Assembly: GCA_900471815.1 (NCBI GenBank) | Contig: UICE01000004.1 | Span: 124,001-188,000, forward strand | Direction: 5' to 3' | From: Hyphomicrobiales bacterium | Lineage (GTDB): Bacteria > Pseudomonadota > Alphaproteobacteria > Rhizobiales > Rhizobiaceae | Length of the DNA: 64,000 bases | Shown: positions 27,701-35,221 of the stretch, in pieces | Layout: each line of letters opens with the position of its first letter | Numbering within the stretch: the first letter of the stretch is position 1 | Translations under genes and position numbers: made by a program | The notes under the pieces: generated by a model | What the model was told of the DNA's origin: nothing | Databases searched by the model: none | Seen by the model: the letters and a program-made list of their open reading frames with translations, nothing else

Positions 27701-28183
27701 CTAGTTCCGGTCGGACGTTCCCGGCATACGCGGCAAAATGGGCCTTGTTCCGCCCACACCCTGCCGTTCCTGCATAGATTTTTCAGCATCAGAAGACAGG
27801 CTGCGCTCTTTTGTACGCTCCCGGCGATCCGGTCTGCTTGGCTCGGGCCGATCTGGTCGCTCTACGACTGGCGGGCGTGGCCTTGGATTATTATTGTCGT
27901 TCCAATCTGGCCGATCAGGTCTGTCGCCTCGGTGGGGGCGATCGCCTCTGTCGTCCCAGTCCCTTCGGGGGCGATCTCTCCAGTCGCGATCGCGCCTGCT
28001 TTCACGCCAATATCTGTCACGGCGGTCATAGCGGTCCCTGCCGTAATATCCATTGTCCGGATAGCTGGAGATATAGCCTCCTGATCCGCCATAATAGCCA
28101 TCGCCGCCATCGGCGACACAGCCGGACAGGACAATGCCGGACAGCCCAATAAGTGTAACAACCGTGAGAGATTTTATGAACAT
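27701..28183 (-). CDS. Arg/Asp/Pro-rich lipoprotein
   Basis: 160 residues. Signal peptide MFIKSLTVVTLIGLSGIVLS followed by a lipobox ending in Cys22 (LSGC), so it is predicted to be lipid-anchored. The mature part is low complexity: a Gly/Tyr segment (DGGDGYYGGSGGYISSYPD) and then repeated R-D-R-D/W-R-D and P-D-R-P units up to residue 130. No domain is recognised. Probably located at the outer membrane or periplasm; charged repeats might bind peptidoglycan or polysaccharide, but this is speculation. Confidence 0.75.
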   Translation of the reverse strand: MFIKSLTVVTLIGLSGIVLSGCVADGGDGYYGGSGGYISSYPDNGYYGRDRYDRRDRYWRESRRDRDWRDRPRRDWDDRGDRPHRGDRPDRPDWNDNNNPRPRPPVVERPDRPEPSRPDRRERTKERSLSSDAEKSMQERQGVGGTRPILPRMPGTSDRN

Positions 28184-28340
28184 CGTAGTTCCTCCATGCT
28201 CATGAACTGGTAGCGCGCAGGAATGTTCCGCGCGGTGCCCCCGAATTCATCTCTATGGCCTTATTCGTTCCAGCTCAAGAACTCCTCGACCTGTATACAG
28301 GGTTTGCGACAAATTCATTAATATGTTGAAATGACGCGTC

Positions 28341-29183
28341 ATGGCTGAAATACCGACCATAAAACTCCCCTCCGGATACAATGTCCCGATACTTGGACAA
28401 GGTACTTGGTATATGGGGGATGACGCCCGAAAACGTAGCGCTGAAGCTGATGCGTTGAAGCTCGGGATTGATCTTGGAATGAGCCTGATCGACACGGCAG
28501 AAATGTACGCAGGCGGCGGCGCGGAAGAAGTTGTGGCACAGGCCATAAAGGGCCAGCGCGACAAGGTCTTCGTCGTTAGCAAGGTTCTTCCATCCAATGC
28601 GTCAAGAAAAGGTACTATCACCGCTTGCGAGCAAAGCTTGCACCGGTTGCAGACGGCGTTCATCGATCTCTACCTTCTGCATTGGCGAGGGGGATATGCG
28701 CTAGAGGAGACTGTTGCCGCTTTTGAAACCTTGATGGAATCCGGCAAAATCCGCAGTTGGGGCGTAAGCAATTTTGACGTGGACGATATGGAGGAGCTGG
28801 AGGCGATTGCGGGCGGCACCGCCGTTTCGGTAAATCAGATTCTTTTCAATTTGAAACGGCGTGGCCCCGAGGTTGGATTAATGCCGTGGTGCCAATCGCG
28901 AAATATTCCGATCATGGCCTATTCACCGATCGAGCAGGGAAGACTGCTGAGCCATCCTGCCCTGACGGGAATAGCGCGCGAGTTGGAGACAACTGCGGCT
29001 GTTGTTGCGCTGGCATGGGTCCTGAACCAGGATGGCGTCATCGCCATTCCAAAGTCCAGCAACCCGGACCATATTCGCAGCAACAGAAAAGCCGCGGATA
29101 TCACGTTAACGCCCGCGCAGCTGGAAACTTTGGATCAAGCGTTCAAACGACCCAATCGAAAACAACCACTGGACATGGTGTAA
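28341..29183 (+). CDS. Aldo/keto reductase
   Basis: 280 residues, cytoplasmic TIM-barrel NADPH oxidoreductase. Tetrad residues are visible: Asp and Tyr in MSLIDTAEMYAGGGAEE, Lys in FVVSKVLP, His in LYLLHWRGG. The NADP-binding end VIAIPKSSNPDHIRSNRKAA is intact. It belongs to the broad AKR family of carbonyl reductases (DkgA/YeaE-like). ATG at 28341 (MAEIPTIKL). Monocistronic; the substrate is unknown. Confidence 0.9.
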   Translation: MAEIPTIKLPSGYNVPILGQGTWYMGDDARKRSAEADALKLGIDLGMSLIDTAEMYAGGGAEEVVAQAIKGQRDKVFVVSKVLPSNASRKGTITACEQSLHRLQTAFIDLYLLHWRGGYALEETVAAFETLMESGKIRSWGVSNFDVDDMEELEAIAGGTAVSVNQILFNLKRRGPEVGLMPWCQSRNIPIMAYSPIEQGRLLSHPALTGIARELETTAAVVALAWVLNQDGVIAIPKSSNPDHIRSNRKAADITLTPAQLETLDQAFKRPNRKQPLDMV

Positions 29184-29267
29184 TTGCAAAATCAGTAGAG
29201 GGCGTACCCCATGCCCTGAATGATGACGTCCCAAGACTTCCTTAGCGTGTAAATGCTTGTGTTCGTC

Positions 29268-30632
29268 TCAAGTCTCCCGGCTGAGACAGAAGAGCGAGAG
29301 TGCGGCACCGAGAAACAGCAGCACCACGGCGACCATGAGCGAGAGATGCATACCTTGTATGAACGCGACTGGTGCGGTGTCCCGCACCAGATAACCGCAC
29401 GTCGCAACGCCGAGCATGCCGCCCATCTGCCGCGCCGTGTTGAGAACGCCCGATGCAATCCCGGCCCGTGACTGATCGACAGATGAGAGAGTGACGTTGG
29501 TAATCGTCGGAACAACCAGTGCGATGCCGCTCGCTGCCATCAACATTGGTGCCACCAACTGCCAGTAAGAGCCTTCGACGCTGATTGGAAGCAGGAGAAG
29601 ATACCCTGCCGCCGCCAGAACAAGACCGAACACTATCAGCCTGCGCGCGTCGAGGCGGGTGATCAACCGGCTTGCTATAATGTTTGTGACCATCAGAATG
29701 ACGGTCATTGGCAGGAACGCCATGCCTGTTTCCTGAGCTGAAAGATGCTGCTCCAGCTGGAAAAACAGGCTGAAGACGAAGATCAGGCCGTAATAAGCGA
29801 AGTTGATGATGACGCCGGTGACCGCCGCGATTGTGAATGCGGAATTAGAGAATAATGACAGCGGCAGCATCGGTGCGCGGCTTCGAACCTCGATCAGAAT
29901 GAAGCCGATGGCGGAAAGAACGGTTACGAGCATGGCCACAATAATCCGCGGATGTGTCCAGCCCAATTGCCCCGCATCCGTCAGCGTCGTTGCCAGCGCT
30001 ACAAGCGCAAGGATAGCCGCCGCCTGCCCAGGCAGATCAAGTGAGCGGTGGTCATTTCTGGGACTTGGCTTCGAGTAGCCGAGGGTCAAGGCCAGACCAA
30101 TCAGTCCGATCGGAATATTGATCAGGAAAATGCCGCGCCAGCCAACTTGCGTTACCAGAAAGCCACCGACCACGGGTCCGGCCGCCAGTGCGACGCCTCC
30201 CGCTGCCCCCCACCAGCCGACAGCCCGGCTGCGCTGTTCCTTGTCCGGGAATGCCTGGCTGAGCAGGGCCAACGAATTTGGAACCAGCAGCGCCGCGCCG
30301 ATGCCTTGTGCGAGCCGTGCTGCAACCAGTGCCGTTAACGTCTGCGCTACGCCGCAGCCAAGGGAGGCGAGGGTGAAAAGAATGAGACCCGCTATGAAGA
30401 CAGCGCGCGCACCAAAGCGGTCGCCCAATGCGCCCGCCATGAGCAGCAGCGCCGCGAAGATGAGTGTATAGGCGTTTACCACCCATTGGAGCCCAGCCAC
30501 ATTGGTGGAGAAACTCATGCGCAAAGCATCGAGTGCGACATTCACAATGCTGACGTCCAGAAGCACGATCACGAAGCCGAGAGAAGCGGCGATGAGCGTG
30601 ATACGCGGATAAACGGGGTGAGAAGCGGACAT
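29268..30632 (-). CDS. MFS drug exporter (DHA2/EmrB-like)
   Basis: 454 residues, inner-membrane proton antiporter. It begins MSASHPVYPRITLIAASLGF, with LLDVSIVNVALDALRMSF in the first helix, LGDRFGARAVFIAGLILF (motif A) and WRGIFLINIPIGLIG (motif C-like), typical of the 14-helix DHA2 family. The open frame runs far upstream through the LysR gene, but the true start at 30632 is set by this N-terminus. Divergent from a LysR-type gene over a 99-bp gap with a palindrome, so LysR control is likely. Confidence 0.87.
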   Translation of the reverse strand: MSASHPVYPRITLIAASLGFVIVLLDVSIVNVALDALRMSFSTNVAGLQWVVNAYTLIFAALLLMAGALGDRFGARAVFIAGLILFTLASLGCGVAQTLTALVAARLAQGIGAALLVPNSLALLSQAFPDKEQRSRAVGWWGAAGGVALAAGPVVGGFLVTQVGWRGIFLINIPIGLIGLALTLGYSKPSPRNDHRSLDLPGQAAAILALVALATTLTDAGQLGWTHPRIIVAMLVTVLSAIGFILIEVRSRAPMLPLSLFSNSAFTIAAVTGVIINFAYYGLIFVFSLFFQLEQHLSAQETGMAFLPMTVILMVTNIIASRLITRLDARRLIVFGLVLAAAGYLLLLPISVEGSYWQLVAPMLMAASGIALVVPTITNVTLSSVDQSRAGIASGVLNTARQMGGMLGVATCGYLVRDTAPVAFIQGMHLSLMVAVVLLFLGAALSLFCLSRET

Positions 30633-30652
30633 GGAGACAATCCTGCAATGAT

Positions 30653-30668
30653 AATTTGTCTCCAAATT
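30653..30668. promoter_or_regulatory. Palindrome in the MFS-LysR gap
   Basis: AATTTG-TCTC-CAAATT is a perfect 6-4-6 inverted repeat in the 99-bp gap between the divergent exporter and LysR genes. It fits a LysR-type site (T-N11-A); binding is not shown. Confidence 0.5.
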
Positions 30669-30731
30669 ACGGCAATGACTTCTGTGCGGTAATTCGGTAT
30701 ATGTGCCAGTGAATCTTGAGAAATCGCACAG

Positions 30732-31640
30732 ATGGCCGATTGGGAAAATCTTCGTCATTTCATCGCAGTGGCGCGCAGTGGCACCCTGTCCGGTGCGGCG
30801 CGCGCCTTGAAGGTTGACCACGCGACAGTCAGTCGCCGACTTACGGCGCTTGAAGCGGAACTGGACGTAGCGCTGGTTGAGAGACTGCCGCGATTCTGCC
30901 GCTTGACTGCCATCGGCCAACAGGTGTTCGATCAATCCGTCGCGATGGAAAATGCGGCGGATGGAATTGCCCGGATTGCTCAGGCAGCGCATAGGCCGCT
31001 CGTCGGCAAGGTCACACTTAGCGCTCCGCCCGTGTTGACGATGCATCTTCTGACGCAGCATCTCGCGCACTTCCGATCCCTCTATCCGGATATCCGTCTT
31101 TCACTGGCGGCGCAGGCGCAGCAAGTGTCGCTCAGCCGCCGGGAGGCGGATGTGGCTCTCCGCCTGGTACGGCCCGATGAGACCGGAAGCGTTGCGCGAA
31201 AACTTGGGGTCATGGCATTCGGTCTTTACGCCAGCCGCGATTATGTGCATCGCGACGAGCCCGATCGATGGCAGTTCATCGCTTTTGACGAAAGCTTTGG
31301 GGATATGCCGCAGCAAAAATGGCTGCTCGGCATTGCTGGTGCACGGCCGGTTGCATGCGAATTGAACGATATTGGCGGGCATCTTATCGCTGCGCGCACG
31401 GGCGCCGGCGTTGCCGGACTGCCTTGCTTTTTGGGCGATGCAGACCCGGACCTCGTGCGTATCGCAGAGGACGTTCCGCCCTTCTGTCGGGACATTTGGC
31501 TTCTTGTCCATCGGGACTTACGCAAGGCACCGTCCGTTCGGGCCGTGATGGATTTCGTTGTCGCACTCATCACCCAGCATGGCGGCTTTTGTTCGACAGC
31601 GCGAGTTGCTGGTTCAAACTTTTCTTCCAAAACAGTTTAA
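30732..31640 (+). CDS. LysR-family transcriptional regulator
   Basis: 302 residues. N-terminal winged helix (about 1-60): WENLRHFIAVARSGTLSGAARALKVDHATVSRRLTALE. Followed by the periplasmic-binding-like effector domain (about 90-290), with LVGKVTLSAPPV after the linker helix. Divergent from the MFS exporter at 30632, so likely its regulator. It belongs to the CrgA/DsdC-like LysR branch. The inducer is unknown. It ends close to a TetR gene, but the operator-bearing gap (31641-31766) argues for separate transcription. Confidence 0.9.
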   Translation: MADWENLRHFIAVARSGTLSGAARALKVDHATVSRRLTALEAELDVALVERLPRFCRLTAIGQQVFDQSVAMENAADGIARIAQAAHRPLVGKVTLSAPPVLTMHLLTQHLAHFRSLYPDIRLSLAAQAQQVSLSRREADVALRLVRPDETGSVARKLGVMAFGLYASRDYVHRDEPDRWQFIAFDESFGDMPQQKWLLGIAGARPVACELNDIGGHLIAARTGAGVAGLPCFLGDADPDLVRIAEDVPPFCRDIWLLVHRDLRKAPSVRAVMDFVVALITQHGGFCSTARVAGSNFSSKTV

Positions 31641-31727
31641 GTGGAACAGATAGCGGGCAACGCGCCCGCCTTGCGGCGGTCTGTAAATCGAGGTGCAGGT
31701 CTTTTCTGGGCCGGTATATGCGGTGTT

Positions 31728-31751
31728 ATTCTTGACTCCACGGTCCAGAAT
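31728..31751. promoter_or_regulatory. TetR operator candidate 1 (upstream of tetR)
   Basis: ATTCTTGAC-TCCACG-GTCCAGAAT is an inverted repeat with 8 of 9 bases matching. It overlaps a -35-like TTGACT 16 bp before the TetR start. 14 of 22 core bases match the site at 32389-32410. Confidence 0.6.
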
Positions 31752-31766
31752 AACTATTTTCGTTTT

Positions 31767-32354
31767 ATGGCCAGACCCAAAGAATTTGATCGCGATGCAG
31801 CCCTTGCCAAAGCACTCCAGGTGTTCTGGGCCAAGGGCTATGAAGGAGCTTCGACTGGTGATCTCCTGAAGGGAATGAAGATCGGTCGGCAGTCAATGTA
31901 CGACACATTCGGTGACAAGCAGGCGCTTTATCTCGAATGCCTACACTGCTACCACAAGCTCGATAATAAGAACTTCTTCGACCATCTGGGCGACAATCCT
32001 TCGCCACTTGAGGTCCTACATGGTTTCCTTGCGATCTTCACGCGCCGGAGCGAAGTGGAGAACGCCATGGGTTGTATGAGCATTAATGCCATTACTGCCT
32101 ACGGCCAGACGAAGCCGGAAGTAAAGGCGTTGGCGCTTAACACTGCCGATAGAGTCGAAGCTATGCTTGCCCGGTTGATCGAGGCAGCGCAGAAAACCGG
32201 GGAATTAGACAACTCCGTAGATGCCGATGTCGCCTCACGCTTTGTGTATGCTGCTTTGCAGGGCCTCACTGTTCGCGCCCAAGCCGGCGCTAGCCGAGGT
32301 GAACTAGCCGACGTCGCGGATTTCACCATAAAGGCGCTTAAAGCTATGCGGTGA
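31767..32354 (+). CDS. TetR-family regulator
   Basis: 195 residues. Helix-turn-helix near the N-terminus (AALAKALQVFWAKGYEGAST...LLKGMKIGRQSMYDTFGDKQALY). The C-terminal TetR_C domain (NAMGCMSINAITAYGQTKPEV) resembles regulators of SDR or reductase genes (YcdC/AcuR-type). ATG at 31767 (MARPKEF). It precedes an SDR gene by 86 bp, with related inverted repeats in front of both genes, so it probably represses itself and the SDR. The effector is unknown. Confidence 0.88.
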   Translation: MARPKEFDRDAALAKALQVFWAKGYEGASTGDLLKGMKIGRQSMYDTFGDKQALYLECLHCYHKLDNKNFFDHLGDNPSPLEVLHGFLAIFTRRSEVENAMGCMSINAITAYGQTKPEVKALALNTADRVEAMLARLIEAAQKTGELDNSVDADVASRFVYAALQGLTVRAQAGASRGELADVADFTIKALKAMR

Positions 32355-32388
32355 ATACTTCATGCGTAAAAGTCACTGCCGTGCTCAA

Positions 32389-32410
32389 TTTTGGATTAAT
32401 CAGTCCAAAA
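32389..32410. promoter_or_regulatory. TetR operator candidate 2 (upstream of the SDR gene)
   Basis: TTTTGGA-TTAATCAG-TCCAAAA is a perfect 7-8-7 inverted repeat 31 bp before the SDR start. It resembles the site at 31729-31750. Confidence 0.6.
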
Positions 32411-32440
32411 CCCAACTTCGTGTTCATGAAAGGAACCAAT

Positions 32441-33190
32441 ATGTCGGCATCTCTCACACTCCTCAACAAGCGCGCCATCGTAACCGGGGGCTCGCGCGGT
32501 ATTGGCGCTGCAATAGTCCGCAGACTTTCGACCGAAGGAGCAAACGTGGCCTTCACTTATTTGGCAAACTCCGAAGCGGCCGAGAGCCTTGTCGATGAAA
32601 TTGCTGCCAATGGCGGCAAAGCCTTTGCGATTAGAGCGGACAGCTCCGATGTAGAAGGCTTGCAAGGCGCGATCCGCCAGGCAGCAGAAAAACTGGGAGG
32701 ACTCGACATCTTGGTCAACAATGCCGGTGTCCTGACCCATGATGTGATCGAGGACGTTACACTTGCCGATTTCGACAAAACAATCGCCGTCAATGTGCGC
32801 GCTCCGTTCTTTGCGATGCAAGAAGCAGCAAGGCACATGCAGGCGGGCGGGCGTATCATCAATGTGTCGAGCAACACTGCGGTCCGCGCTGCGGTGCCAG
32901 GAGCCAGCGTCTATGCCATGTCCAAAGCCGCAGTGACCTCTATGACACGCGCCCTCGCTCATGAGTTCGCCCCCTTGGGCATCGCCGTCAATGCCATCCA
33001 ACCTGGCCCGACGACAACGGACATGACTGATCGTGGAGAAGAGATGAAGGCGTTTATCACCGGCATGGTTCCGGCAGGCCGTATGGCCGATGCCTCGGAG
33101 CCTGCGGCGCTAGTCGCCTATCTTGCTGGGCCCGCCGCGGGCTTTATCAATGGCGCAGCAATAACTATCGACGGAGCAATGACGGCCTGA
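32441..33190 (+). CDS. Short-chain dehydrogenase/reductase
   Basis: 249 residues, Rossmann fold. TGGSRGIGAAIVRRL (cofactor motif TGxxxGIG), NNAGV (residues 85-90), and catalytic VYAMSKAAVTSMTRALAHEF with YxxxK. It ends GFINGAAITIDGAMTA, as in 3-oxoacyl-ACP reductase-like SDRs. ATG at 32441 follows AAAGGA; the longer frame from 32351 overlaps the TetR gene and is unlikely. Probably NADP-dependent. Substrate unknown; TetR control is inferred from operators and context. Confidence 0.9.
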   Translation: MSASLTLLNKRAIVTGGSRGIGAAIVRRLSTEGANVAFTYLANSEAAESLVDEIAANGGKAFAIRADSSDVEGLQGAIRQAAEKLGGLDILVNNAGVLTHDVIEDVTLADFDKTIAVNVRAPFFAMQEAARHMQAGGRIINVSSNTAVRAAVPGASVYAMSKAAVTSMTRALAHEFAPLGIAVNAIQPGPTTTDMTDRGEEMKAFITGMVPAGRMADASEPAALVAYLAGPAAGFINGAAITIDGAMTA

Positions 33191-33234
33191 CGCATTGTAA
33201 GACGAGCACAGTTGGTCTCATCAGATGCAAGCGT

Positions 33235-33314
33235 GCGAAATGCCGTTCTGGGCCGATGAGACAAACCATGCGAACCTTCAATATTGTAATTAAGTCGGGC
33301 CATCGGCATTTCGC
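33235..33314. repeat. Inverted repeat near the core/accessory boundary
   Basis: GCGAAATGCCG (33235-33245) is repeated inverted as CGGCATTTCGC (33304-33314), with further partial pairing (GGGCCG/CGGGCC) inside. It lies after the SDR gene, where the signalling-rich region begins. It could be a hairpin terminator remnant or the scar of a mobile element. Confidence 0.4.
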
Positions 33315-33350
33315 GCGTTTGTATCCGGCGATTACTTCTCTGCTACGCAC

Positions 33351-33362
33351 TAAGTATACTTA
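33351..33362. promoter_or_regulatory. Palindrome TAAGTATACTTA upstream of the HD gene
   Basis: A perfect 12-bp palindrome 60 bp before the start of the HD-domain gene. An identical site is at 60100-60111. Related GTATACTTTAGT sequences lie at 49841 and 62267. Possibly a regulator-binding site. Confidence 0.5.
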
Positions 33363-33422
33363 TGGCATCGAGCGTTTCGTCCTATGAACACCTTCAACTT
33401 GCACTAGGAGTTGAAGCATCCC

Positions 33423-34067
33423 ATGGACACCAATAAGCAAACTATAGCTAGTGTAGTGGTTCCCGACACCGAGCTGATCCGGAAAGCCCTCAGCTACGCG
33501 AAAACCATCTACGAACCCTACCTGTACAACCACGTACTTCGGTCATGGTTATTTGCCGCTACCTTGGCTAACATGAAAGATGTCCAACACGACGGAGAGG
33601 TTCTCGCCGTTGGAACGCTGCTGCATGATGTCACTTTAAATACATCATTTCGTGGCCCACGCCGCTTCGAGGTGGAGGGTGCTGATATAGCTCGCTCGTT
33701 CGCACAGGATAGCGGCGTTGATGATAGGCGCGCTCAGCTGATTTGGGACAGCGTTGCCCTCAATTCAACCCCATCAATTGGTCTCTATAAGGAACCAGAG
33801 GTGGCCTTATGCACAGCAGGGATTTGTCTCGACGTAGTCGGTTTGGAGTATACTCAAATTCCAACAGACCGGCGGAAAGTCATCACCGACGCATATCCGA
33901 GATTGGGAATGAAAGAGAAGATGACGCGTTGTTTCTGCCATATGGTGAAAGCCGCGCCGGAAACAACGTATGATAACTTTCTCAGAGATTTTGGACTGCG
34001 ATGTGTTCCCGGGTACTCGACACCATCGTCTGTAGACTTCGTTCAGGACGCTCCGTTCGAGAGCTAA
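33423..34067 (+). CDS. HD-domain hydrolase (cyanamide hydratase-like)
   Basis: 214 residues, cytoplasmic. HD metal residues: His in YLYNHVLRSW, the His-Asp pair in GTLLHDVTLN, and a downstream acidic cluster (RRFEVEGADIARSFAQ, LIWDSVALNST) as in cyanamide-hydratase-like HD proteins. ATG at 33423 follows AGGAG; a TTG at 33411 would sit too close. It is the first gene of the accessory-like region. Likely a metal-dependent hydratase or phosphohydrolase; substrate unknown. An alpha/beta hydrolase with a Tat signal follows 46 bp later, so the two may be cotranscribed. Confidence 0.78.
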   Translation: MDTNKQTIASVVVPDTELIRKALSYAKTIYEPYLYNHVLRSWLFAATLANMKDVQHDGEVLAVGTLLHDVTLNTSFRGPRRFEVEGADIARSFAQDSGVDDRRAQLIWDSVALNSTPSIGLYKEPEVALCTAGICLDVVGLEYTQIPTDRRKVITDAYPRLGMKEKMTRCFCHMVKAAPETTYDNFLRDFGLRCVPGYSTPSSVDFVQDAPFES

Positions 34068-34113
34068 TTCCTCTGAATTCGTTCAAGATAGTCATCATGG
34101 GGGAGCCACGTTA

Positions 34114-35166
34114 GTGACGAAAAATGAATTCAATACAGCAACTGCGTCGAGGTTTGCGGATGGCATCGGGATGAACCGCCGATCATTCGTGTTGTGCGGT
34201 TTTGTGGCGGCAATCACAGCAGCGCGCGCGGTTGTTGCGGTCGGTGCCCCAAGGGGAGATGAGAAGATGTGGTCCAATGCGCCAAAACATATTGAATCTG
34301 GCGTCCTGAACGTCGGCTTTTACGAACTCGGATCTCCTGCCGCGCCGGCGGTCATTTTGCTGCATGGTTTCCCGTACGATATACATAGCTATGTTGAAGT
34401 GGCGCCTTTGCTGGCCCAAAAAGGTTTCCGTGTTATCGTGCCACATCTTCGGGGCCACGGCACCACATCGTTTCTCAAAGCCTCCACCGCTCGGTCAGGT
34501 CAGCAAGCCGCCATTGGCAAAGACTTGATCGATCTGATGGACACGTTGATGATCGATCAGGCAATTTTTGCTGGATATGATTGGGGCGGTCGAGCAGCCT
34601 GCGTTGCAGCTGCGCTTTGGCCTGAACGGTGCAAAGGTCTGGTTTCAGTTAATAGTTACCTGATTCAGGACATTTCCCGCGCGAACCAGCCGGCCCCTGC
34701 AAGAGTCGAGCGCGGTTTTTGGTATCAGTTTTACTTTCAGACTGAGCGTGGACGTCGTGGCTTGGACCAACACAGAAGTGACATTGCCCGCATTATGTGG
34801 CGAGACAACTCGCCGACCTGGAATTTTGACGAGGCGACGTTCAATCGCTCCGCGGCCTCTTTTGAAAACCCCGATTATGTTGACGTCGTCATTCACTCAT
34901 ATCGTCATCGATTGGGTGGCGCACCGGGTTATCCCGAATATGCTGCGCTGGAATCGGCGTTGGCGGGTCTGCCAAAAATTAAAGTTCCGGCAGTCACACT
35001 CGATGGTGATTCCGATGGGGTGGTTGCTGCAACGGATGGGACGACCACAGCTGCAAACTTCTCAGACAAGCGTGTCCATCACGTTGTTCCCGGAGTTGGC
35101 CATAACCTTCCACAGGAGGCTCCTGCAGCGTTTGTGAATGCAATAATCGAGGTAAGCCAGATATAA
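34114..35166 (+). CDS. Exported alpha/beta hydrolase with Asp nucleophile (epoxide hydrolase-like)
   Basis: 350 residues. N-terminal twin-arginine-like signal (MNRRSFVLCGFVAAITAARA, about residues 20-39), so the enzyme may be exported folded. GTG at 34114 follows GGGGGAG; the ATG at 34171 would also give a Tat signal. Oxyanion motif LLHGFPYDIHSY; nucleophile elbow AGYDWGGRAA has Asp, not Ser, as in epoxide hydrolases and haloalkane dehalogenases. Late Asp in DGDSDGV and His in VPGVGHNLPQEAP complete the triad. Substrate unknown. Confidence 0.82.
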   Translation: MTKNEFNTATASRFADGIGMNRRSFVLCGFVAAITAARAVVAVGAPRGDEKMWSNAPKHIESGVLNVGFYELGSPAAPAVILLHGFPYDIHSYVEVAPLLAQKGFRVIVPHLRGHGTTSFLKASTARSGQQAAIGKDLIDLMDTLMIDQAIFAGYDWGGRAACVAAALWPERCKGLVSVNSYLIQDISRANQPAPARVERGFWYQFYFQTERGRRGLDQHRSDIARIMWRDNSPTWNFDEATFNRSAASFENPDYVDVVIHSYRHRLGGAPGYPEYAALESALAGLPKIKVPAVTLDGDSDGVVAATDGTTTAANFSDKRVHHVVPGVGHNLPQEAPAAFVNAIIEVSQI

Positions 35167-35221
35167 ACGCTGGGCTTAGCTTGTTATTGTACATGCATAC
35201 TGCGAGTGCGCTTAAGCCACC

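Noticed and set aside
29268-31070. 600-codon minus-strand frame for the MFS exporter
   Set aside because: The extra upstream part runs antisense through the LysR gene and has no transporter features; the real start is at 30632 (MSASHPV).
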